From: Streptomyces sp. TRM49041
GTDB lineage: Bacteria > Actinomycetota > Actinomycetes > Streptomycetales > Streptomycetaceae
DNA: 64,000 bases
Direction of reading: 5' to 3'
NCBI RefSeq assembly: GCF_008271805.1
Contig: NZ_VSRY01000095.1
Span: 62,001 to 126,000 of the forward strand
The first letter of the stretch is position 1. Every line of letters starts with the position of its first letter. The translations under genes and the position numbers were made by a program. Shown here one piece after another: positions 33,034 to 40,477 of this stretch. The notes under the pieces were generated by a model, which worked only from the letters and a program-made list of their open reading frames with translations, was not told the DNA's origin and searched no databases.

Positions 33034-33798
33034 TCACCCTCCGGTGCCCTCCCAGGTGCGCTGGACGCGGTTCATGCCGCCCAGCCAGCGCTCCGGCTCG
33101 GCCGCGCGGGCCCGGTAGAAGTCGGCGACCTCGGGGTGCGGGAGGATCAGGAACCGGTCTTCCTCGATGCCCGCGAAGAGCGCTTCGGCGACGTCCTCGG
33201 GCTCGATGGCGGTGGGGACGAGCACGAGTTCGCCGGCCGATCCGGCGGCGGTGAGCATGTCCGTACGGACACCCTGCGGGCAGATGGCGTGGACCTTGAG
33301 GCCACGGTGGCGGTAGGTGAGCGAGAGCCACTCGGCGAAGGCGTACGCACCGTGTTTGGTCACGCTGTACGGGGCGGCGCCGAGCATGGTGAGCAGCCCG
33401 GCGGCCGAGACGGTGGAGACGAACCGGCCGCTGCCGCGCTCCAGCCAGTCCGGCAGCAGGGCCCGGGCGGCGCGGACGTGGGCCATGACGTTGACATCCC
33501 AGGCCGCGGACCAGACCGTCTCCTCGGCGAACGCGTCGCCGGGCGAGGCGAGGCCCGCGTTGGCGCAGTAGATGTCTACGGTGCCGCCGAGGACCTCGCG
33601 GGCCTCGTCCACGATCGTGGAGGCGTCGCCGGGCACGGCGGTGGCGCCGATCTCGTCGGCGACGGCCTTCGTACGGCCGGGGTCGAGGTCGTTGACGACG
33701 ACACGGGCACCCTCCGCGGCGAACCTGCGCGCGAGGGCGGCACCGATACCGCCGCCCGCCCCGGTGACGACCACGCCTGCGCCCTGGACCGTACTCAT
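33034..33798 (-). CDS. Short-chain dehydrogenase/reductase
   Basis: A 254-residue SDR oxidoreductase. The cofactor motif is VVVTGAGGGIGAALARRF (about 9-26), the NNAG-type element is CANAG, and the catalytic Ser-Tyr-Lys triad is in STVSAAGLLTMLGAAPYSVTKHG (Tyr and Lys in YSVTK, about 146-150). The start ATG 33798 is preferred to ATG 33810. It heads a two-gene unit with the downstream TetR. Together with the kinase and acyl-CoA dehydrogenase it resembles the reductase, kinase and dehydrogenase set of 4-keto/4-hydroxy acid catabolism. Confidence 0.87.
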   Translation of the reverse strand: MSTVQGAGVVVTGAGGGIGAALARRFAAEGARVVVNDLDPGRTKAVADEIGATAVPGDASTIVDEAREVLGGTVDIYCANAGLASPGDAFAEETVWSAAWDVNVMAHVRAARALLPDWLERGSGRFVSTVSAAGLLTMLGAAPYSVTKHGAYAFAEWLSLTYRHRGLKVHAICPQGVRTDMLTAAGSAGELVLVPTAIEPEDVAEALFAGIEEDRFLILPHPEVADFYRARAAEPERWLGGMNRVQRTWEGTGG

Positions 33799-33840
33799 CG
33801 TGAACCCCATCTCCGACGTTCGCTGCCTCGCCGACAGACT

Positions 33841-33852
33841 AACCGGTCGGTA
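33841..33852. promoter_or_regulatory. Operator candidate TACCGACCGGTT (minus strand)
   Basis: It lies 43-54 bp upstream of the SDR start and shares TACCGACCGGT with three other sites in the window. It may also cover the region upstream of the NamZ-like gene. Confidence 0.5.
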
Positions 33853-33927
33853 TGTACAGCGGGAAGGGGGCCCGCGCTAGCCTGCGAGGTCATGCCGGAG
33901 CGTGACGGGGCGATCACGGAGGTGGCC

Positions 33928-35214
33928 ATGAGCGTGTCCAGACGGGGCCTGTTGGCCGCGGGCGGCGCCCTGGGAGCGGCCGGGGCCGTGGGCCTCGCGG
34001 CGGCACCCGCGGCGCCCGGGACCGACGAGGGCGGCGACGGCGGTCGCGGTGAAGGTGCCGGGCGGCGTGTACGGACGGGATTCGAGCGGCTCGCGGCGGA
34101 CGGGTACGGGGTGCTGGCCGGACAGCGCGTCGGCGTGGTCACCAACCCGACCGGGGTGACGCCCGGGGCACGGCACATCGTGGACGTGATGCACGCCGAC
34201 GACCGGGTGAACCTGGTGGCGGTGTTCGGCCCCGAGCACGGCTTCCGGGGCACGGCCCAGGCGGGCGGATCGGAGGGGCGGTACGACGACCCGGCGACGG
34301 GGCTGCCGGTGTACGACACATACCTCGAGAGCGGTCAGGCGCTGGCGGACATCTTCACGGCGTCCGGCGTGGACACGGTGGTGTTCGACATCCAGGACGC
34401 GGGCGCGCGCTTCTACACGTACATCTGGACCATGTACGACTGCATGGTCGCGGCGGAGCTGGCAGGGAAACGTTTCGTCGTACTGGACCGGCCGAACCCC
34501 ATCGGCGGGCGCGCGGCGCTCGGGCCGGTGCTGGACAAGGAGTTCGCGACGTTCGTGGGGCGGGAGCCGATCGCGCAGGCGCACGGGATGACGGTGGCGG
34601 AGCTGGCTCGGCTGTTCAACGGGGAGTTCCTGGCGCGGCGGCCGGTCGAGCTGGAGACCGTACGGATGGCGGGGTGGCGACGGCGGGACTTCTTCGACGC
34701 GACGGGGCTGCCGTGGGTGCCGCCGAGCCCCAACATGCCCACACCGGACACCGCGCTGGTGTACCCGGGGACCTGCCTGTTCGAGGGCACGAACCTGTCG
34801 GAGGGGCGAGGCACGACGCGGCCGTTCGAACTGCTGGGCGCCGAGGGCATCGACCGGCGGTGGGCCGAGGCGGCGAACGGCCTCGGGCTGCCGGGGGTGC
34901 GGTTCCGTGAGGCGTACTTCGCACCGGTGTTCTCCAAGTTCCAGGGGAAGACGGTCGGCGGGGTGCAAGTGCACGTCCACGACCGGGCCGCGTTCGACCC
35001 CGTACGGACGGGCATCGGGCTGCTGGTGTCGGCGAAGCGGACGTGGAGCGGGTTCGCGTGGCGGGCCGACCACTGGATCGACAAGCTGACCGGGTCGGCG
35101 ACCGTGCGGACGCTCGTCGACGCGGGCGCGGCGACGGACGAGGTGGTCGGCGCCTGGCAGCGGGATCTGGCGGCGTTCCGGGCGGTGCGGGCGGAGTATC
35201 TGCTGTACCGCTGA
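33928..35214 (+). CDS. DUF1343 protein, NamZ-like exo-beta-N-acetylmuramidase
   Basis: A 428-residue secreted protein with a Tat-type signal peptide (SRRGLLAAGGALGAAGAVG, about 4-22). The DUF1343 domain contains VGVVTNPTGVTPGARHIVDVM, FGPEHGFRGTAQAG, VFDIQDAGARFYTYIWTMYDCM and DRPNPIGGRAALGPVLD. These match NamZ (glycoside hydrolase family 171), which removes MurNAc from peptidoglycan fragment ends. ATG 33928 follows GGAGG. The location is outside the membrane, with a likely role in cell-wall recycling or lysis. No MurNAc uptake genes sit next to it. Confidence 0.85.
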   Translation: MSVSRRGLLAAGGALGAAGAVGLAAAPAAPGTDEGGDGGRGEGAGRRVRTGFERLAADGYGVLAGQRVGVVTNPTGVTPGARHIVDVMHADDRVNLVAVFGPEHGFRGTAQAGGSEGRYDDPATGLPVYDTYLESGQALADIFTASGVDTVVFDIQDAGARFYTYIWTMYDCMVAAELAGKRFVVLDRPNPIGGRAALGPVLDKEFATFVGREPIAQAHGMTVAELARLFNGEFLARRPVELETVRMAGWRRRDFFDATGLPWVPPSPNMPTPDTALVYPGTCLFEGTNLSEGRGTTRPFELLGAEGIDRRWAEAANGLGLPGVRFREAYFAPVFSKFQGKTVGGVQVHVHDRAAFDPVRTGIGLLVSAKRTWSGFAWRADHWIDKLTGSATVRTLVDAGAATDEVVGAWQRDLAAFRAVRAEYLLYR

Positions 35215-35471
35215 CGACCCAACGGCGGTGAGTCTGCGTTGAGGGCGTTGGCGCCAAGGCGGGTGCCGGAGGTTACTGGCGGTAGGAATCGGTGAAGTGA
35301 CTGGCCGTCACATTTTCCGGATCGCCGACACCGAACGTCACTCGGCGCCCTTCCGTATCAGTGAGGGGACGTACCGGTAATGGCGCCCATCGGTTTTTCG
35401 ATGGAGCCGGAGCGGGCACCCGTACGTCTCTTCAACGACGCCGAAGTACCAGCGACGGAGGTGGCGGAGCG

Positions 35472-36098
35472 ATGGCCGGTTTCCGGAGTCTCGCCAGACA
35501 GGTTCGTGATCCCGGGTGCGATGTGGCGCTGCGGCGCTACTCGCTGCGCAAATGCCTGGAGCGGTTCGCGCCGTACGGGCACCGGGCCACCTGGGATCAC
35601 CTGTGCGGACGGCACGGGTTCGGGCCCGAGGACCGGGATCCCGATCCGGCGCGGCTGGTGGCCGCGCTGGAGGAGTTGGAGGAGGCGCGGGCCGTGTGGC
35701 TCGTGTACGAGCGGGAGTTCGCGGAGCGCCGTCGGCGGGAGAAGCACCTGGGGCTGCGGCGGCCGGCGGCGGTCGACGACTGGCACCGGCGCACCTGGGG
35801 CGGCAACGGGGTCGCCCGGTGCGTCGACCCGGCGGTGCACCCGGCGATGCCGTTGGGAGAGGCGCTGCGGCGGCTGATATCGGCCCTGGAGGCGGCGCCG
35901 GGCGCGCGCTGCCCGGTGTGCGACGGGGCGGGGTTCGTGTGGCGGCCGGGCGGCACGGGCGTGCCCGGGTGCGGGCCGGTGTGCACGGAGTGCGGGGTGG
36001 TGGTGCCCGCGCCCGTACTGACGGACGAGGCGCTGTCGGCGGCGCGGGGGCCGGCGGTGCACGGGGGCGCGGTGCGGGAGTTGGCGGCCGTGGGGTGA
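35472..36098 (+). CDS. Conserved hypothetical protein with C-terminal zinc ribbon
   Basis: A 208-residue soluble basic protein. The N-terminal 130 residues are rich in Arg and Trp, including YSLRKCLERFAPYGHRATWDHLC and VDDWHRRTWGGNG. Near the C-terminus four cysteines in the order CPVCDG ... CGPVCTECG suggest a zinc ribbon (about 155-185). I do not recognise a named family. ATG 35472 has GGAG nine bases upstream. The 257-bp upstream gap has a GTGAC-N5-GTCAC inverted repeat at 35297-35311. A short upstream ATG at 35380 in another frame was not accepted. Confidence 0.65.
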   Translation: MAGFRSLARQVRDPGCDVALRRYSLRKCLERFAPYGHRATWDHLCGRHGFGPEDRDPDPARLVAALEELEEARAVWLVYEREFAERRRREKHLGLRRPAAVDDWHRRTWGGNGVARCVDPAVHPAMPLGEALRRLISALEAAPGARCPVCDGAGFVWRPGGTGVPGCGPVCTECGVVVPAPVLTDEALSAARGPAVHGGAVRELAAVG

Positions 36099-36231
36099 GC
36101 GGCGGATCGTACGGGGTGTGAGCGGGGGCGCGTGGAGGTGGGTACGGGCGCCGTCTCGCACCACACCCCCGCGCCGGCGCGCGGCCGGCCGGGGGTACGC
36201 GCGGACGGCACGGAGCACGAGCAGCCCGGCG

Positions 36232-36708
36232 CTACTCCTTCGAGCCCTTCGTGGTGCGCTCGGGCAGCAGGCGCGATCCGGCGATGCGCTCGCCGATCGC
36301 GTCGTCCGGGTTCGACAGCACGCAGGTGTCGAGGGACAGACAGCCGCAGCCGATGCAGTCGGTGAGGTGGTCGCGGAGCCGGCCGAGCTGCTGGATACGG
36401 GCGTCCAGCTCGGAGCGCCAGGCCCGGGAGAGCCGCGCCCAGTCCTCGCGGGTGGGCGTGCGCTCCTCGGGCAGCTCCGCGAGGGCCTGCCTGATGGTGG
36501 CCAGGGGGATACCGACGCGCTGCGCGGCCCGCACGAAGGCGACGCGGCGCAGCGCGTCCCTGCTGAAGCGGCGCTGGTTGCCGCTGGTGCGGCGGCTGCT
36601 GATCAGGCCCTTGGCCTCGTAGAAGTGCAGGGCGGAGACGGCCGCCCCGCTGCGTGCGGAGAGCTGGCCGACGGTGAGCTCATGGATCTTCTCTGGAATC
36701 TGCGGCAC
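36232..36708 (-). CDS. soxR: Redox-sensitive transcriptional activator SoxR
   Basis: A 158-residue MerR-family regulator. The DNA-binding N-terminus is LTVGQLSARSGAAVSALHFYEAKGLISSRRTSGNQRR (about 11-47). A dimerisation helix leads to the [2Fe-2S] cluster motif CIGCGCLSLDTC (about 117-128), which has the invariant C-x2-C-x-C-x5-C pattern. In Streptomyces, SoxR responds directly to redox-active secondary metabolites. It is a single gene with a GTG start at 36708. No target gene is adjacent; the divergent neighbour is maoC. Confidence 0.95.
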   Translation of the reverse strand: MPQIPEKIHELTVGQLSARSGAAVSALHFYEAKGLISSRRTSGNQRRFSRDALRRVAFVRAAQRVGIPLATIRQALAELPEERTPTREDWARLSRAWRSELDARIQQLGRLRDHLTDCIGCGCLSLDTCVLSNPDDAIGERIAGSRLLPERTTKGSKE

Positions 36709-36759
36709 CCCTCGAACCCTACTGGTCCGTTGACAAGGGCAACCGGCCCCAGCATGCTA

Positions 36760-36770
36760 AGCAAGCGCTT
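36760..36770. promoter_or_regulatory. AGCAAGCGCTT site upstream of maoC
   Basis: It lies 58 bp upstream of the MaoC start and is also 52 bp upstream of the soxR start. The same 11-mer occurs upstream of the TetR gene at 37964-37974. The core AAGCGCTT is a perfect palindrome. Confidence 0.5.
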
Positions 36771-36828
36771 GGACATGCGCGGTAAGCGGTAAACGATATG
36801 TGGTAATGGCCTGGGAGAGGGAGCAGGG

Positions 36829-37293
36829 ATGGCAGAGCCGAGGATCTTCACCTCCGCCGACGAGCTGCGCGCCGCGGTGGGCGAGCAGCTGGGGCGAAGC
36901 GACTGGCTGGAGGTCGACCAGAAGCGGATCGACCTGTTCGCCGATGCCACCGGGGACCACCAGTGGATCCATGTGGACCAGGAGCGGGCCGCGGCCGGTC
37001 CGTTCGGGACGACCATCGCGCACGGCTATCTGACGCTGTCGCTGCTGCCCGCGCTCGTACCGCAGGTCCTGCGGGTCGAGGGCATGAAGATGGGCGTCAA
37101 CTACGGCACGAACAAGGTGCGGTTCCCGGCGCCGGTGCCGGCGGGCTCCCGGGTGCGCGCGAGCGCGGTCCTCCAGGCCGTCGAGGACGCGGGCGGCGGC
37201 GGGGTGCAGGTGACCGCGCTGGTCACGGTGGAGCGTGAGGGCGGCGACAAGCCGGTGTGCGTCGCCGAGTCGCTGTCCCGCTACTACTTCTGA
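36829..37293 (+). CDS. MaoC family dehydratase
   Basis: A 154-residue hot-dog fold hydratase. The catalytic Asp/His motif is FADATGDHQWIHVD (about 44-57), followed by GPFGTTIAHGYLTLSLLP. These are the R-specific enoyl-CoA hydratase signatures. The role is hydration of enoyl-CoA in fatty-acid or related acyl-CoA metabolism. It is convergent with the TetR gene (10-bp overlap of the ends) and shares an operator motif with it, so that TetR is the probable regulator. Confidence 0.9.
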   Translation: MAEPRIFTSADELRAAVGEQLGRSDWLEVDQKRIDLFADATGDHQWIHVDQERAAAGPFGTTIAHGYLTLSLLPALVPQVLRVEGMKMGVNYGTNKVRFPAPVPAGSRVRASAVLQAVEDAGGGGVQVTALVTVEREGGDKPVCVAESLSRYYF

Positions 37294-37913
37294 ACCGCGC
37301 GGACCATGCGCAGGACGAGGTCGGCGTAGAGATCGCCGACCTCGTCCGGCGTACGGCGGCCCTGCGCGTTGAACCAGCGCGCCACGTCGATGCAGAGCGA
37401 GAGGACGGCCAGGGTGGTGCCGGGCACGTCCGGGACGTCGAACTCGCCCGCCTCGACGCCCTCGCTGATGATCCGGCGCACCACGGCGTCGGTCCCGCGG
37501 CGCAGCTCGATGATCTCGGCGCGGTGCTCGGGGGCGAGGGCGTCGAGCTCGTACTGGACCACGCGCGCGGTGGTGTGCCGCTCGGCGTGCCAGCGGACGA
37601 ACTTGCGTACGGCGTCGGCGAGCCGCTCGGCGGCGGTGCCGGGGGCGGACGCCGCCGCCTCCAGGATCTCCAGGGCCTTGTCGTGGCCGATCCGGCTGAT
37701 CCGATGGAGCAGCTCTTCCTTCGTCTTGTAGTGGATGTAGAGCGCGGCCGGGCTCATCCCGGCGCGGCCCGCGATGTCGCGCGTCGTGGTGGCGTGGTAA
37801 CCCCGCTCGGCGAAGGCGTCCACGGCGGCGATGAGGAGCCGCCTGGCCGCGTCAGGGGTGACCTCTTCCCACGGCGTCTCGTCGCCGCCGGCTGTCTCCT
37901 CCGCCGTACTCAT
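37284..37913 (-). CDS. TetR/AcrR family regulator
   Basis: A 209-residue regulator. The helix-turn-helix is AFAERGYHATTTRDIAGRAGMSPAALYIHYKTKEELL (about 33-69). The C-terminal domain with AERLADAVRKFVRWHAERHTTARVVQYELDAL is the TetR_C pattern of fatty-acid and acyl-CoA responsive regulators. ATG 37913 is chosen. The 3' end overlaps that of maoC. A matching AGCAAGCGCTT site lies 51-61 bp upstream of its own start, suggesting autoregulation together with control of maoC. Confidence 0.88.
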   Translation of the reverse strand: MSTAEETAGGDETPWEEVTPDAARRLLIAAVDAFAERGYHATTTRDIAGRAGMSPAALYIHYKTKEELLHRISRIGHDKALEILEAAASAPGTAAERLADAVRKFVRWHAERHTTARVVQYELDALAPEHRAEIIELRRGTDAVVRRIISEGVEAGEFDVPDVPGTTLAVLSLCIDVARWFNAQGRRTPDEVGDLYADLVLRMVRAVQK

Positions 37914-37963
37914 CGTTCGCCCCTTCCCATCACACAAGGAACGAACACCATACCGCGAAGCTG

Positions 37964-37974
37964 AGCAAGCGCTT
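37964..37974. promoter_or_regulatory. AGCAAGCGCTT site upstream of the TetR gene
   Basis: An 11-bp identity with the site upstream of maoC, on the same strand of the window. The wider context CTGAGCAAGCGCTTAGAG shows imperfect dyad symmetry. Confidence 0.5.
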
Positions 37975-37997
37975 AGAGCGCGGGTCCGGAGCAGGGC

Positions 37998-38285
37998 TCA
38001 GAGTTTCTGGAAGGGGTCGTGCTCGGCGAGCAGCTTCTCCAGGCGCGCCTGGTCGACGCGGCTGACGATCTGCCCCGCCTCCTGACGGTCGCGGACGACC
38101 TTGGCGAGCGTGAACGCGGAGGTGGTGAGGTAGAGCACGGCGATACCGAGGAAGGCGCGCACCCAGGCATCGGCGTCCAGGTTGGCGACTCCCAGGGCGA
38201 CGGCCGCCAGGGCTATGCCGAAGGAGGCGACGGCCTGGCCGTAGTAGGCCGCGGTGTTCTGCTGCTTGACCGGTGTGTCACTCAT
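37998..38285 (-). CDS. YiaA/YiaB family inner-membrane protein
   Basis: A 95-residue protein with two transmembrane helices (YYGQAVASFGIALAAVALGVA about 15-35; WVRAFLGIAVLYLTTSAFTLAKVV about 42-65) and a charged C-terminal tail. The YiaA/YiaB two-helix domain pattern is clear, and the function is unknown. ATG 38285 is chosen, with the longer frame discarded because its first 12 codons look non-coding. Monocistronic. Confidence 0.83.
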   Translation of the reverse strand: MSDTPVKQQNTAAYYGQAVASFGIALAAVALGVANLDADAWVRAFLGIAVLYLTTSAFTLAKVVRDRQEAGQIVSRVDQARLEKLLAEHDPFQKL

Positions 38286-38424
38286 GCCGTCGAGCATGCT
38301 CGGCTGTGGCGCGGGACACATCCGCGCACATACTCAGACCGCGTACTCAGACTCCGTATTCAGCCACCCCGCGCAGAGGCCGTACACAGCGGCCGTACGC
38401 AGCGGCCGCACCCGGGCCCGGCGC

Positions 38425-39582
38425 TCAGAACGCCGATACGCCGGTGAGCGCGCGGCCGATGATCAGCTTCTGGATCTGGCTGGTGCCCTCGTAGAGCGTC
38501 ATGACGCGGGCGTCGCGGAGCAGTTTGCCCACCGGGTACTCGTCGATGTAGCCGTAGCCGCCGAACACCTGGAGGGCGTTGTTGGCGCAGTGCACTGCGG
38601 CCTCGGAGGCGAACAGCTTCGCCTGGGACGCGGCGGTGGCGAAGTCCTGGCCGCGGTCGACGAGGTCCGCGACCCGCCAGGTCAGCAGCCGGGCCGCGTC
38701 GACGTCCACGGCGATGTCACTGATCAGCTCCTGCACCAGCTGGTACGAGGCGATGGGCCTGCCGAACTGCTCGCGCTCCCCCGCGTAGCCGACGGCCGCG
38801 TCCAGCGCCGCCCGGGCTATACCCACACAGCCGGCGGCGACCGACATCCGGCCCTTGGCCAGGGCGGACATGGCGACGGCGAAGCCCCTGCCCTCGGGAC
38901 CGAGGAGCGCCCCGGCGGGGACGCGGACGTCCTGGAGGACCAGCTCGGCGGTGGCCTGGCCGCGCAGGCCCAGCTTGCCGTGGACGGCGCGGCGGGTCAG
39001 GCCGGGGGTGTCGGCGGGGACCAGGAAGGCGGAGATGCCGCGATGGCCGGGGACGTCGCCGGTGCGGGCGAAGAGCAGGACGACGTCGGCCCAGGTGCCG
39101 TTGGTGATGAACATCTTGGAGCCGTTGATCACCCAGTCGCCGCGCCCCGTGTCGCGTACGGCACGAGTGGCCAGGCCGGCGGCGTCGGAGCCGGTGCCGG
39201 GCTCGGTGAGGCCGAAGCAGCCGAGGGTGTCGCCGGAGGTGAGCCCGGGCAGCCAGGCGCGCTTCTGCTCCTCGTCGCCCCAGGTGGCGATGGTCTTGGC
39301 GACCAGGCCCAGCGAGACGGAGACGATGCCGCGCACGGCGGAGTCACCGCGCCCCAGCTCCTCGGTGACCAGGCAGTACGCGAGGTGGTCGCCGCCGGAA
39401 CCGCCGTACTCCTCCGGGACGGTGAGGCCGAGGAAGCCCAGCCTGCCGAGCTTCTTCACGATGGCCCGGTCGACGCTCTCGGCGCGGTCCCAGGCGGCGG
39501 CGTGCGGGGTCACCTCGCGGCGGACGAAGTCCTCGGCGAGCCGGCGGACGGCTTCCTGCTCCTCGCTGAGCTCCAGGTTCAC
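38425..39582 (-). CDS. Acyl-CoA dehydrogenase (classical)
   Basis: A 385-residue FAD acyl-CoA dehydrogenase of the straight or branched-chain type. Motifs are CFGLTEPGTGSDAAGLATRA (about 120-139), the W-I-NGSKMFITNGTWADVV segment, RMSVAAGCVGIARAALDAA, and the C-terminal LYEGTSQIQKLIIGRAL, whose Glu is the catalytic base. It catalyses alpha,beta-dehydrogenation of acyl-CoA with electron transfer to ETF. It is divergent from a TetR gene across 57 bp, and the intergenic palindromic element (39595-39613) probably governs both. Confidence 0.92.
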   Translation of the reverse strand: MNLELSEEQEAVRRLAEDFVRREVTPHAAAWDRAESVDRAIVKKLGRLGFLGLTVPEEYGGSGGDHLAYCLVTEELGRGDSAVRGIVSVSLGLVAKTIATWGDEEQKRAWLPGLTSGDTLGCFGLTEPGTGSDAAGLATRAVRDTGRGDWVINGSKMFITNGTWADVVLLFARTGDVPGHRGISAFLVPADTPGLTRRAVHGKLGLRGQATAELVLQDVRVPAGALLGPEGRGFAVAMSALAKGRMSVAAGCVGIARAALDAAVGYAGEREQFGRPIASYQLVQELISDIAVDVDAARLLTWRVADLVDRGQDFATAASQAKLFASEAAVHCANNALQVFGGYGYIDEYPVGKLLRDARVMTLYEGTSQIQKLIIGRALTGVSAF

Positions 39583-39594
39583 GCGGGCCCCCTT

Positions 39595-39613
39595 TAATTA
39601 TCAGTGCTAGTTT
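39595..39613. promoter_or_regulatory. Shared operator candidate (AAACTAGC type) between acyl-CoA dehydrogenase and TetR
   Basis: On the minus strand this reads AAACTAGCACTGATAATTA. It matches 14 of 19 positions with the near-palindrome upstream of the aldehyde dehydrogenase operon (44642-44660). The first eight bases are identical. Confidence 0.5.
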
Positions 39614-39639
39614 TTATGGGCAGCCCTACTATGAGCCGC

Positions 39640-40323
39640 ATGGCCAGACCGCGCAAGCCCCTCCTCAGCCGAGCACGCATCGTCGCCGCGGCGGCCGCAC
39701 TGGTCGACGCGGAGGGGCTGGAAGCGGTCTCGACCCGGCGTCTCGCCGGCGAACTCGGAGTCAGCGGGCCGTCCCTGTACAACCACTTCCGGACGAAGGA
39801 CGAGATCCTGGAGGCGGTCGCGGACGCGGTGAGCGCCCAGGTCGATCTGTCGATGTTCGACGAGGGCGACGGCCGTGACTGGCGTACCGCACTGCACGAC
39901 TGGGCGGTCTCCTACCGCGCCGCGCTCACCGACCACCCGAACATCGTCCCGGTCCTCGCCCGGGGCCCCGGGCGGCGCCCGGCCGGTCTGCGGGTCGCCG
40001 ACGCGGTGTTCGGCGCGATGGTGCGGGCCGGCTGGCCGCCCGCCCAGGCGACGTACATCGGCGCGCTCATGCGGTACTTCATCACCGGCTCGGCGCTCGG
40101 CTCCTTCGCCCGCGGCTTCGTCGACGACGAGACGGCGTACGACCCGGCCGACTATCCCCACCTGGGCCAGGCGCACCTGCTCGCCGAGCGCCGCGAGAAG
40201 GTCGACGAGGGCGCCTTCGAGACGGGGCTCCGGGCCCTGCTGGACGGGCTGGCCCACCAGCACGCGGAGGTGGCGGCGGCGGGGGTCACGGGCCGTGACA
40301 CTTCGGCGGCCGCCGAAGGATGA
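39640..40323 (+). CDS. TetR/AcrR family regulator
   Basis: A 227-residue TetR protein. Its HTH is LVDAEGLEAVSTRRLAGELGVSGPSLYNHFRTKDEIL (about 18-54), and the C-terminal TetR_C domain includes HPNIVPVLARGPGRRPAGLRVADAVFGAM. It is divergent from the acyl-CoA dehydrogenase gene. The start is uncertain: ATG 39640 (MARPRKPLL), 39631 and 39616 are in frame, all without a good ribosome binding site, so the transcript may be leaderless. It probably controls its neighbour and possibly the aldehyde dehydrogenase operon. Confidence 0.85.
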   Translation: MARPRKPLLSRARIVAAAAALVDAEGLEAVSTRRLAGELGVSGPSLYNHFRTKDEILEAVADAVSAQVDLSMFDEGDGRDWRTALHDWAVSYRAALTDHPNIVPVLARGPGRRPAGLRVADAVFGAMVRAGWPPAQATYIGALMRYFITGSALGSFARGFVDDETAYDPADYPHLGQAHLLAERREKVDEGAFETGLRALLDGLAHQHAEVAAAGVTGRDTSAAAEG

Positions 40324-40424
40324 GCGGGCGATGCCGGACCGCAGCGGACGCTCGGGCGGCACAGCTGGTGGAGGACCTGGCCGCGCACACCGGGGGCGGT
40401 CCGCCTGGCGGGCGTGGCGGTGTC

Positions 40425-40466
40425 GCGCTCCCGGCCGCGAGGGCGGGCCGGGGCGGCCGGGAGCGC
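40425..40466. terminator. 14-bp stem-loop between convergent TetR and MFS genes
   Basis: GCGCTCCCGGCCGC pairs perfectly with GCGGCCGGGAGCGC across a 14-base loop. It is close to the end of the transporter gene. Confidence 0.6.
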
Positions 40467-40477
40467 GGACGCCACGG

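Noticed and set aside
35297..35311. Crp-type site GTGAC-N5-GTCAC
   Set aside because: The spacing between GTGA and TCAC is 7 bases rather than the 6 of the canonical Crp site, so it is kept only as an unassigned inverted repeat.
35380..35877. A plus-strand frame starting MAPIGFSMEPERAPVRL upstream of the zinc-ribbon protein
   Set aside because: The first 30 codons look tidy, but the remainder runs as a frame shadow through the real gene and the ribosome binding site is 12 bases away. A very short leader peptide cannot be excluded.
38320..38410. Direct repeats ACTCAGAC and GCCGTAC-type runs upstream of the YiaA/YiaB gene
   Set aside because: Short, irregular copies in an intergenic stretch; no dyad or promoter logic could be seen.
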